Assembly: GCA_001724175.1 (NCBI GenBank)
Contig: MEDT01000039.1
Coordinates: 28,007 to 92,006 of the forward strand
Direction of reading: 5' to 3'
DNA length: 64,000 nt
From: Cytophagaceae bacterium SCN 52-12
Lineage (GTDB): Bacteria; Bacteroidota; Bacteroidia; Cytophagales; Spirosomataceae
Shown: in pieces, positions 31,752 through 39,098 of the stretch
Layout: each line of letters starts with the position of its first letter
Numbering within the stretch: the first letter of the stretch is position 1
The notes under the pieces: model-generated
Seen by the model: the letters and a program-made list of their open reading frames with translations, nothing else
What the model was told of the DNA's origin: nothing
Database searches by the model: none
Program-made: the position numbers and the translations under genes

Positions 31752-34172
31752 TTAATAATTATACAAACTGTAGGAAGAAAGCACATACCGGAGCTTGACG
31801 AGGAATGCGCGCCCGGGTTTCTGGAGCTTGAAATTGTCGTAGGCGATCTGGTCGGTGAGGTTACGGCTCTCCAAGGTGACGTTATAGCGGCCCGACCGGA
31901 AAGAGTAGGTGAGGGCTGCATTGTGAATGAGCTGCATCGGGATATAATCTTTGGTCGATTTGTTGCCGAGCTTTGACCAGCTGAGCGAATAGCTGTTGAT
32001 GTATTGCGTATACCAGTTGAATTGTATCCTGGAGCCTTTTCCCAGCAGGTCGCTTTTTCCTATGTTGAAATCGGCGCTTCCATAAAGCCAGGGCTGGTTG
32101 GGAATGCGGCTTTTGTAGGTGATCTTTTCGCGGTTGGTGCCCCTCACATACCGTTCACGATCGACGGCGTTCTGGTAGCTCATGTTGACGGAGAAGCTGA
32201 GCAGCCGGAAATATTCGTAGCGGAGGTCGGCTTCGAAGCCGTCGATCTTAATCCCGCCGGCGTTATAGTACATGGAGAAATCGCCGCCCGTTGCCCAGCT
32301 GACCGCCGGCATGGAGTAGATGTAATCTTTGGTATTCCGGTAAAAGCCCGTTGCTTCCGCCGAAACGTAGTGGTTGCCGAAACGGCCGATATAGAAAAGG
32401 CCCAGGTTATAGTTGTCGCTGTTTTCAGGCTTCAGGTTGGGGTTGCCCATTACTTCCTCGGCGTTGCCGTACAGCTCGATCAGGCCCGGGAGTCTCAATG
32501 CATACTCGTAAGAGGCCTTGAGGCCGAAATTTTCGTTAAACTTAAAGCGCGAGGCAGCCCCGTATCCCCAGTAGCGGGAGTTCTGGGCAGAGGTGCTGCT
32601 GTCTGCAGCGATGACTTTCCCCGAAAAGTTGAAGTTCTTTACGAAGAAGCTGTTTGACAGCCTTGCGTCAAAATATTCGTGCTGGTAGGTAAGCCCCAGT
32701 ATTTTTTTATTCAGCCTGTTCGACCGGTCGTAGGAATGGTTGTAAGGGTCGATCTCGTTGTAGCTTTCCCGGTAGGAGCTGTTAAAGCTGTAGTTGGCGT
32801 TGAGCATGTGGTGCGCGCCCAGCGCGTAGTTTACGTTCGTTTGCGCCAGCGCGTTGCCCCCGGTCAGATGGGTAATGGATTTCTTGTCGCTCAGCTCGCC
32901 GCCGGTCTGGTTGACGCGGTCGGGCAGGCCGTTCCATTGATACCAGGTGCGGGAGCTGGTGTCGGTTACCACCGTTTTGTCGTTCGAGATATTGGCGAAA
33001 GCCCTTAGGGACAGTCCTTTCACAAAAAGATCATCCTTCCGGTACCGCAGCGAGGGAACGGTATTGTGGCTTCGGTTCGTCATCTCGCCGATCACCTTTT
33101 CCTGGGTAGCGCCGGTCTGCCGCTCCTTAAAGGTATTGGTGTGGGTCAGGCCTATGACGAGCACATCCGTCCACTTTTTGTTGGAAACACCCACCTCGAT
33201 CTGCCCCATGTACGATTCGTAGCCGTCGTGGAAACGCCTCAGCTTGTCTTTGACCACGAATTTGCCGTCTTCGATCACTTCGAGCTTTACGTTCGCCCTG
33301 GGATTATTCCGCATGAAATAGTTGTTGTCGGAATAGTTGTAATACGAGCTTACGTTGACTGTGATGCCGGATTTGGGTGCGGTGTAGCCTCCCGAAACGG
33401 CCGCCCTGTGCGTATTGAAGGAGCCGAATGAGTAGCTGGCGTCGAGCCTGTTGCCCCCTTTGCCCTTCGTAATGATATTGACTGCCCCGCCGAGTGCGTC
33501 GCTGCCCAGGTAGGCCGGCACGACCCCTTTGTAAACCTCGATCCGCTCGGCGAGGTTTACCGGGATATTGTTGAGCGACATCCCGCCGCCGAACGACTCC
33601 ATAGGGACGCCGTCAATGAAAAATTTGATATGGTTGCCTGAAAGCCCGTTGATGGAAAACCGGAAGTCGGAGCCAAGCCCGCCGGCCTCCTGGATCCGTA
33701 CGCCGCTCATCCTGTTGAGCACCTGGTTGAGATCGGAAGTAGTGTTGGCGAACGCCCGGGTATCGATGGCGTTGACATGATAGGCGCTTTCCCGTATCTG
33801 CCGGGTTTCGCTTTTCCCGAAAACACGTACCTCTTTAAGATCCTGCGGGATTTCCCGAAGGACGATATCAACTTCCATATCCTCCCCGTTTATGATAACC
33901 ACGGTCTTGCGCTGGCTTTCAAAGCCGACCGAGGTAAAGTCTATTTCGTAAGTGCCGGCCTGCAGGCCGTTCAGGACGTAGCTGCCGTCGGGCCCGGAAT
34001 GCACGCCTTTGAGTGAGTTGAGCACCCGGACGGCAACTCCCGGGATGCCTTCCCGGCGGGCGTCCCTGATGGTTCCGGAAACTGACGACTGCGATAAGGC
34101 GGCGCCGGGAGCGAAGAAAAGCAGGAAGAGAGATAGCCGGTAAACGGTAATAATTCGTAAGGGACTGTTCAT
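31752..34172 (-). CDS. xusA: TonB-dependent receptor, XusA-like
   Basis: An 806-residue outer-membrane receptor. The signal peptide (LSLFLLFFAPGAALSQ) is followed by a carboxypeptidase-D-like domain (VSGTIRDARREGIPGVAVRV, GTYEIDFTSVGFESQ), a plug (LNQVLNRMSGVRIQEAGGLG, IKFFIDGVPMESFGGG, RIEVYKGVVPAYLGSDALGG) and a 22-strand barrel with NPNLKPENSDNYNLG, of the FepA/siderophore-receptor type and clearly not SusC. It lacks an STN domain, so it probably does not itself signal to the upstream anti-sigma. Its position before DUF4374 and PepSY genes supports a ferric-siderophore or related metal-chelate function. Confidence 0.9.
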   Translation of the reverse strand: MNSPLRIITVYRLSLFLLFFAPGAALSQSSVSGTIRDARREGIPGVAVRVLNSLKGVHSGPDGSYVLNGLQAGTYEIDFTSVGFESQRKTVVIINGEDMEVDIVLREIPQDLKEVRVFGKSETRQIRESAYHVNAIDTRAFANTTSDLNQVLNRMSGVRIQEAGGLGSDFRFSINGLSGNHIKFFIDGVPMESFGGGMSLNNIPVNLAERIEVYKGVVPAYLGSDALGGAVNIITKGKGGNRLDASYSFGSFNTHRAAVSGGYTAPKSGITVNVSSYYNYSDNNYFMRNNPRANVKLEVIEDGKFVVKDKLRRFHDGYESYMGQIEVGVSNKKWTDVLVIGLTHTNTFKERQTGATQEKVIGEMTNRSHNTVPSLRYRKDDLFVKGLSLRAFANISNDKTVVTDTSSRTWYQWNGLPDRVNQTGGELSDKKSITHLTGGNALAQTNVNYALGAHHMLNANYSFNSSYRESYNEIDPYNHSYDRSNRLNKKILGLTYQHEYFDARLSNSFFVKNFNFSGKVIAADSSTSAQNSRYWGYGAASRFKFNENFGLKASYEYALRLPGLIELYGNAEEVMGNPNLKPENSDNYNLGLFYIGRFGNHYVSAEATGFYRNTKDYIYSMPAVSWATGGDFSMYYNAGGIKIDGFEADLRYEYFRLLSFSVNMSYQNAVDRERYVRGTNREKITYKSRIPNQPWLYGSADFNIGKSDLLGKGSRIQFNWYTQYINSYSLSWSKLGNKSTKDYIPMQLIHNAALTYSFRSGRYNVTLESRNLTDQIAYDNFKLQKPGRAFLVKLRYVLSSYSLYNY

Positions 34173-34280
34173 AGCATCAAAGCGGTATTTAAAATACCTG
34201 CCTTTGAGATAGTAGCATGAACCGGGTTTTACCGAAACCGTTAGGAGAAAAAAATTAAATAAATCTAAATAAAAGGGCTG

Positions 34281-35501
34281 TCACATTTTGTCCATCCGGA
34301 GGATATAATCGGTGGAGCCGGTAAACTGCATTCCTTTTCGCAGGGAATGGGTGACGGGATCGAATATCCAGACGAAACAGCCGTCGGTATCGGAGTTGAC
34401 GGTGATGTATACCTTCCCTTCTTCAACGAGCACGCATTGCCGGGATGAGCCTTTGTCGAGCGGGAGATCGAGCCTGGAGGTTGTCCCGGAATGAAGATCT
34501 ACCAGGAAGAAGCTGAAATGAGGTGTTTTGTAGTGATCGGAAAGTCCTTTGTAAAGGTCTTTTCTTTCGGAGCGGACGATGGCCTTCCCATTGCCGATAT
34601 ACCAGCATCCGTAGGCGTGGTTGCCAATCGGGGAAGCGGATATGTTCAGGAAATAGTCCGGGTCGGGTTTTTCTTCGCCGGCAGGAATTTTAAAGATAGC
34701 GGTAGGTTTTCCCGGATGGTTCCCGGCGATGATCCCCGGGCAGGCTATGAAGTAAAAATCGCCGTTCTCGTCGGTAAAGCTGTACGATTCCTTCGTATTG
34801 ACCCCGCCCGGATAGGTAGACCGGGTGTCCTTGTAGCGGGCCAGCGATTTCATGCCTGGAAACGAGAGCACATCTACATGCATGGTGTCGCTGGTAGTAT
34901 ACCGGCCGGGACCCGGGGAGAAATGATAAGTGTAGCCTATCGATATTTTTTCATCCGTAAGCCTGACAAAGCCGACAGAGATCCAGTTAAAGGGCTTCGA
35001 GGGAGGCGGAATATCTACAATTCCCTGCTCTGCGCTCATAAGGTCTGTATTGATCCTGGCGTAACGCGTAACATCGTTGCCGGTGTCGTACCCGATCAGG
35101 AGGAGCGAATCTTCGGATAGCCACGTGAGGTTTTCGACTAGGGCAATACCGGTGAGACCGACCGAGCCGACCTCCGAAAAAGAGCCGTTGCGGATCGCGC
35201 ATTTGAGGAAACGGGATGTCTTCGGATCGACATAATAGTAATAGCCTTTCCGGGGGACGAGGTCATAAAAGTGCCGGGCCGGGATTGGCCGGATACCCTG
35301 CCGGCCGGCGTCGATCACTCCTGTTTCGATCGAATCCGACTGGACCAGGCATTCTGACCCGTCTTTGACCATCAGGTGAAAACTGTATTTCCCGAACGAA
35401 GACTCGCCGGCGGTCTTCCGGCAGGCCAGGCACGAATACCCGATCACGGCCACTACGACATACCAGAGACATTGACGAAGAGTATGAAAATCGCGCTTCA
35501 A
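34281..35501 (-). CDS. Second DUF4374-type lipoprotein of the xus-like operon
   Basis: A 406-residue lipoprotein with lipobox CLAC (VVAVIGYSCLAC). It resembles the DUF4374 protein at 30513-31736 in order of motifs: opening beta segment, ENLTWLSEDSLLLIGYD, a TAIFKI/PDPDYFLNISA block (compare IDPGYFFNVSA), WYIGNGKAIVRS (compare YLGDGKAIVIS), LVDLHSGTTSRLDLPLDKGS and EEGKVYITVNSDTDGCFVWI. The mature end CRKTAGES is basic and lacks the acidic export signal seen in its paralogue, so it may stay on the periplasmic side. It lies between the anti-sigma-like gene and the TonB receptor gene (108-base gap). A two-propeller arrangement is not part of xusABC as I know it. Confidence 0.78.
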   Translation of the reverse strand: MKRDFHTLRQCLWYVVVAVIGYSCLACRKTAGESSFGKYSFHLMVKDGSECLVQSDSIETGVIDAGRQGIRPIPARHFYDLVPRKGYYYYVDPKTSRFLKCAIRNGSFSEVGSVGLTGIALVENLTWLSEDSLLLIGYDTGNDVTRYARINTDLMSAEQGIVDIPPPSKPFNWISVGFVRLTDEKISIGYTYHFSPGPGRYTTSDTMHVDVLSFPGMKSLARYKDTRSTYPGGVNTKESYSFTDENGDFYFIACPGIIAGNHPGKPTAIFKIPAGEEKPDPDYFLNISASPIGNHAYGCWYIGNGKAIVRSERKDLYKGLSDHYKTPHFSFFLVDLHSGTTSRLDLPLDKGSSRQCVLVEEGKVYITVNSDTDGCFVWIFDPVTHSLRKGMQFTGSTDYILRMDKM

Positions 35502-35505
35502 AAAG

Positions 35506-36171
35506 TCAGATTTTGAACAGGGTGACCAATTGTTTCTGAATGAAAGAAGGCAGCGTATTCAGCTGGTCTTCCTCTACGACTATCAGTTCGGTTTTTTCGG
35601 TGTTGTCATAGTAGCTGAACGCAATATAGTTTGCCCCGCTTTTAAGGCTGACAACCGTTTCCGGGGATTCTCCTTTCGGGCATTCGCCTACAATTTTGAG
35701 CGTAACGTCTTCAGCGGGCACAAACGACAGCGTGCCGCAAAGCTCCATCGTTTCCCCCAGCGGATCAATGCGGACATTGCTTCCCGGGGCCAGCGACAGG
35801 CGATAAGAATCAGCGTTGACGTCCCGGTTGCTGACTTCCGACAGGTTGCTGACCACTATTACCGGGTTCCCGTCAGCCGTGCTTTCTCCCGATCCCCAGC
35901 GCCAGGCTAACACGACCACGGCCAGGCAGGCGGCAGCTGCCGGGAAGAGGCGGAGCAAGGTGCGGGAGGAGCTTTTGAATATACTTTTTCGCGCGGTTGG
36001 CGCGATCTCTTCCCATATTTTTTCCCTGATTTCCTCCCTCTGCTCCGGGTGGGGGAATTCCGGCGCCTCCTCAAAGCTGTCTCCGAAAAGCCACGCCTCG
36101 ACAAGAGCCCGCTCTTCTGCTGAGCACCGGCCGAGATGGTATTTTTCGATAAGCTCCTGAGACACTTTCAT
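35506..36171 (-). CDS. Atypical single-pass anti-sigma-like protein (FecR position, no clear FecR domain)
   Basis: The ATG at 36171 (MKVSQELIEKYHLGRCSAEE) is chosen; the longer frame to 36297 would run into the sigma gene. The product is about 221 residues. The N-terminus (YHLGRCSAEERALVEAWLFG) is the typical sigma-binding opening of Bacteroidota FecR proteins (YxxGxxSxEExxxVExW). One helix lies at about 91-108 (LFPAAAACLAVVVLAW). The periplasmic part (about 110 residues) has neither the G-E-A-F-F-x-V FecR core nor DUF4974, so it is a shortened or divergent sensor. It follows the ECF sigma gene and should control it. How it senses the receptor is unclear. Confidence 0.75.
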   Translation of the reverse strand: MKVSQELIEKYHLGRCSAEERALVEAWLFGDSFEEAPEFPHPEQREEIREKIWEEIAPTARKSIFKSSSRTLLRLFPAAAACLAVVVLAWRWGSGESTADGNPVIVVSNLSEVSNRDVNADSYRLSLAPGSNVRIDPLGETMELCGTLSFVPAEDVTLKIVGECPKGESPETVVSLKSGANYIAFSYYDNTEKTELIVVEEDQLNTLPSFIQKQLVTLFKI

Positions 36172-36259
36172 GAGGGCAACTGTATACGCCTGCTGTAAAA
36201 TATGTGCATCTATTGTAAAAGTAGCATAAAAGGAGAAATACCGAAGCCGGGGGCTGAAA

Positions 36260-36799
36260 TTAACTGAGATATTCCCTGAGACGGATGCGGAGCGCATGGA
36301 GCGCCCGGGCTACATGGTATTCGACGGCACGCTCCGTGATGGAAAGCATATTGGCAATTTCTTTATTGGTAAACCCCTCTTCGCGGCTTAGCCTGAAGAC
36401 CCGCTGACATTTTTCAGGAAGATTTTCCACCAGCAGGTTGACTCTCGAGCGGAGGTTATTGTACATAATCTCGCTTTCGGTGTTATGTGTGTGCCCCGGC
36501 TGGCCTGCTGCTGCTTTCTCGAGATGCTCCTTACGCAGCTGGACGTTCCGGATATGTTCGAAAACTTTGAATTTGGCAGCCCTGGCAAGGTATTTTTCGG
36601 GCGCCGTATTGATTTCCAGCGAATCCCTTCTTTCCCAGAGCGACCGGAAAATGTCCTGGACCATCCCCTGGGCGACCTCCTGCTGACGGATATGGGTGTA
36701 GCAAATAGCATACACCTTCTCCCAATAGCGCTCGTAAAGCGCCTTGAAGCTTTCTTCGTTTATGATAAGCGGGCCGGGATCGGGTATTTCTTCAGCCAT
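36260..36799 (-). CDS. FecI-type ECF sigma factor of the xus-like operon
   Basis: A 179-residue sigma factor: region 2 (FKALYERYWEKVYAICYTHI, GMVQDIFRSLWERRDSLE, EKYLARAAKFKVFEHIR) and region 4 (VENLPEKCQRVFRLSREEGF, TNKEIANMLSITERAVEYHV, ARALHALRIRLREYL). It is the first gene of the minus-strand operon that runs through two DUF4374 genes, the TonB receptor and the PepSY gene, and would activate it. It is divergent from the locus-2 sigma gene, with a 217-base gap. Confidence 0.93.
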   Translation of the reverse strand: MAEEIPDPGPLIINEESFKALYERYWEKVYAICYTHIRQQEVAQGMVQDIFRSLWERRDSLEINTAPEKYLARAAKFKVFEHIRNVQLRKEHLEKAAAGQPGHTHNTESEIMYNNLRSRVNLLVENLPEKCQRVFRLSREEGFTNKEIANMLSITERAVEYHVARALHALRIRLREYLS

Positions 36800-36896
36800 T
36801 GTACTTCTTACGGGATTGAAAGCCGCAAAGTACGTATCTAATTAGATTAATTACAAATAATATCGTGCAGATCAATTTTGTCCGGGTCCGCGACAC

Positions 36897-36945
36897 GGTT
36901 CAGGAGCTCTTATCCGGTATCCTGAACCCGCTTTTATTTTATTGC
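36897..36945 (+). terminator. Terminator-like hairpin between two divergent sigma genes
   Basis: A perfect 9-bp stem (GGTTCAGGA at 36897-36905, TCCTGAACC at 36920-36928) is followed on the plus strand by CGCTTTTATTTTATT, a good U tract. No plus-strand gene precedes it within the intergenic region (36800-37016), so it either ends a short unannotated transcript or attenuates the leader of the sigma gene at 37017. Confidence 0.5.
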
Positions 36946-37016
36946 GAGTAGATATTTTTCGCTTGTTCCTTATGATTCCATAACATTCCGGGTATACGAC
37001 CGGTATCGACAGGCCA

Positions 37017-37619
37017 ATGGCAGGGTACAAATACGACATACATGCCGCCTCCAGGGATCGCTCGCTGTGGAACCGCCTGATTGAGGGAAACAAATCTGCC
37101 CTCGGGGAGCTGTTTGACTGCTACGCGACGGATCTTTTCGCCTATGGCTTCCGTATTTGTAATGAGAGAGAGCTGGTAAAAGATATCGTCCAGGATGTTT
37201 TCGTGGAGCTATGGGCCCGCCATCCGAGGCTGTCTCCCGACGTCAAGGTAAAATTTTACCTCTACAAGTGTGTCCGGAATGCGTTGAGCGGACACCGGGA
37301 AAGGAGCAATACCGTCTCTCTCGACTTCCCTGACGAGCTGTTGCTTGCCGGCAGCGAGCCCTCGGCAGAAGCCGTCCTTGTCGACCAGGAAAACACATCG
37401 CTCGAAAAGCAGCAACTGAACAGGGTCATCAGCCGGCTGTCGGAAAGGGAAAGAGAAGTCATTACGTTGAAATATTACTCCGGCCTGAAGCTGAAAGACA
37501 TCGCGGCTTTGCTGGAGCTCCGCGAGCAAACGGTTGCCAATACGCTGCAGAATGCGCTTACCAAGCTGCGGAAGTACCTGGTCATCGGGTTCATATGGGT
37601 CCTCCAGGTCTTTTTTTGA
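37017..37619 (+). CDS. FecI-type ECF sigma factor (locus 2)
   Basis: A 200-residue sigma factor: region 2 (LWNRLIEGNKSALGELFDCY, VKDIVQDVFVELWARHPRLS, VKFYLYKCVRNALSGHRE) and region 4 (ISRLSEREREVITLKYYSGL, KLKDIAALLELREQTVANTL), plus a hydrophobic C-terminal tail (VIGFIWVLQVFF) shared with many FecI-like factors of this group. It heads the plus-strand FecI-FecR-SusC-SusD operon. Confidence 0.94.
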   Translation: MAGYKYDIHAASRDRSLWNRLIEGNKSALGELFDCYATDLFAYGFRICNERELVKDIVQDVFVELWARHPRLSPDVKVKFYLYKCVRNALSGHRERSNTVSLDFPDELLLAGSEPSAEAVLVDQENTSLEKQQLNRVISRLSEREREVITLKYYSGLKLKDIAALLELREQTVANTLQNALTKLRKYLVIGFIWVLQVFF

Positions 37620-37646
37620 AATGAAACATAATCATGGAAAAGTCAG

Positions 37647-37715
37647 GCTGCCCACCTTAATTCCTTATCAGGCTGCCACCTTAATTCCTTAATGGTTTAA
37701 ATAAGTTAACCATTT
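37647..37715. repeat. Direct repeat in the FecI-FecR gap of locus 2
   Basis: Two copies of a word close to GCTGCC(C)ACCTTAATTCCTTA follow each other, the second ending in ATGGTTTAAATAAG and TTAACCATTTAATG. It resembles the ATTAAGG-type sequence in the same position of locus 1. The rest of 37620-37855 is A/T-rich and holds no gene. Confidence 0.5.
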
Positions 37716-37855
37716 AATGTATCGTACTTCTTCGCAGGAGTCTGCTGCCCTGGCTTCTTAACGGGTTTAAAATAAATATTTATTTTTTTTGGTAGTAAAG
37801 TACAATAGTTCCTCTCTGGTTTTATAAAGAGCATTTTCATCTTTGGACCTGGTAA

Positions 37856-38953
37856 ATGGAGAACTATTTGTATTACACGCCGGAAGAATTTGCCCAGGAC
37901 GACCTGTTTATACGATGGGTGAGGGAAGCCGACCTGGAAACTGAAAAATTCTGGCAGAGCTGGCTCGAGACCTATCCTTTTAAAAGAGCGGATGTGGAAG
38001 CTGCCCGGCAATTGATCCTGATATCCTCGCAGCTGCCGGAGGCCCAGCTGACGCCTTCCGAAACGGCCGAGATGAAAAGAAAGGTTTTTAGTAGGATCTC
38101 TGACCGCGAGCGCAGGAAATTCTCCGACCCGGTCTTTTTTGGTCGCTATTATGCAGCCGCCGCCTCCGTTCTCCTTTTGCTGCTGGCAGGCTGGTACTGG
38201 AATTTCCGGAATCAGGATGTCAGCATTCCGCCTGACGGCACGCCGTTCCTGACCGATAAAGCATCCACTATTTTCAGGAACAACGAAAGCGAGCCGAGAT
38301 GGATAGAGCTGCCCGACGGCAGCTCGGTGATTCTGGGAGAAGGAAGCCTGATCAGCCTGCCGGTCGCCTATGGCGAGAAAACCAGGGACGTATATCTTAC
38401 GGGGGAGGCCTTTTTCGAGGTAGTCAAAAATCCGGCCGTACCGTTTCTTGTGCATGCGCAGGAGATCGTGACCAAGGTCCTGGGCACCAGCTTTCACGTA
38501 AGGGCCTTCCCGGATCAGAACGATACGAGGGTGCTCGTCAAAACGGGTAAAGTTTCCGTTTATGACCTACGGAAATCTGCCGGGCAAGACGGGATAGCCG
38601 GTCCGGCGGATCTTGTCCTGGAAGCAGACCAGGAGGGGGTTTATGATAAAAAGGCGGCGGCGCTGCGGTTCCTTCCCCGGGCAGACCGCGAGTCGCAGCA
38701 GCTGCCTCCTATCATGGAGATCTCATTCGAATACGATGAAACACCGGTAGGCAGGGTGTTTGAGGAGCTCGAAAAAGCCTATCATGTTGAGATCGTGTAC
38801 GATAAGGAAGCAATAGGCAATTGCCCGGTTACCGCATCATTCGGAGATGAGCCTTTCCACGAGAAGCTCAGACTGATCTGCATCGCGATCGGGGCCAGGC
38901 ACGAAATGATCAACGGCGAGATCAGGGTTACCGGAAAAGGATGTTCACTTTAA
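37856..38953 (+). CDS. FecR-family anti-sigma factor (locus 2)
   Basis: A 365-residue single-pass protein. A cytoplasmic N-terminal region (YTPEEFAQDDLFIRWVREAD) is followed by a helix at about 98-116 (YYAAAASVLLLLLAGWYW), a FecR domain (ELPDGSSVILGEGSLISLPV, VYLTGEAFFEVVKNPAVPFL, TKVLGTSFHVRAF, VKTGKVSVYDL) and a DUF4974 domain (ISFEYDETPVGRVFEELEKA). Its opening is very like that of the locus-1 FecR (EDFAQDEHFVKWV), suggesting a shared ancestor. It should hold the sigma factor encoded at 37017 until the SusC STN domain signals. Confidence 0.95.
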   Translation: MENYLYYTPEEFAQDDLFIRWVREADLETEKFWQSWLETYPFKRADVEAARQLILISSQLPEAQLTPSETAEMKRKVFSRISDRERRKFSDPVFFGRYYAAAASVLLLLLAGWYWNFRNQDVSIPPDGTPFLTDKASTIFRNNESEPRWIELPDGSSVILGEGSLISLPVAYGEKTRDVYLTGEAFFEVVKNPAVPFLVHAQEIVTKVLGTSFHVRAFPDQNDTRVLVKTGKVSVYDLRKSAGQDGIAGPADLVLEADQEGVYDKKAAALRFLPRADRESQQLPPIMEISFEYDETPVGRVFEELEKAYHVEIVYDKEAIGNCPVTASFGDEPFHEKLRLICIAIGARHEMINGEIRVTGKGCSL

Positions 38954-38995
38954 ATACTCAACCTACCGATTTATGAAATAACAGCTATCAGGAAA

Positions 38996-39060
38996 AGACC
39001 GTAGAAGGTGTCGCTTCCACGGTCTGTAATCTCCCTCGGATCCTGGCAGACGAGAGGGAG
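38996..39060 (+). promoter_or_regulatory. Two tandem hairpins in the FecR-SusC gap of locus 2
   Basis: The first stem is AGACCGT (38996-39002) with ACGGTCT (39019-39025), with extra GAAG/CTTC pairing inside. The second is CTCCCTC (39031-39037) with GAGGGAG (39054-39060). Both lie between the regulator and the SusC start at 39099, with no T tract. The position matches the hairpin at 21082-21107 in locus 1. Partial attenuation or 5'-end stabilisation of the susCD transcript is a plausible role. Confidence 0.5.
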
Positions 39061-39098
39061 GTCATTGTCAAAATTTCTGGATTTTAACATTCTAAAGT

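Noticed and set aside
37647-37715. Direct repeats considered as a CRISPR array
   Set aside because: Only two copies, no regular spacers and no cas genes nearby.
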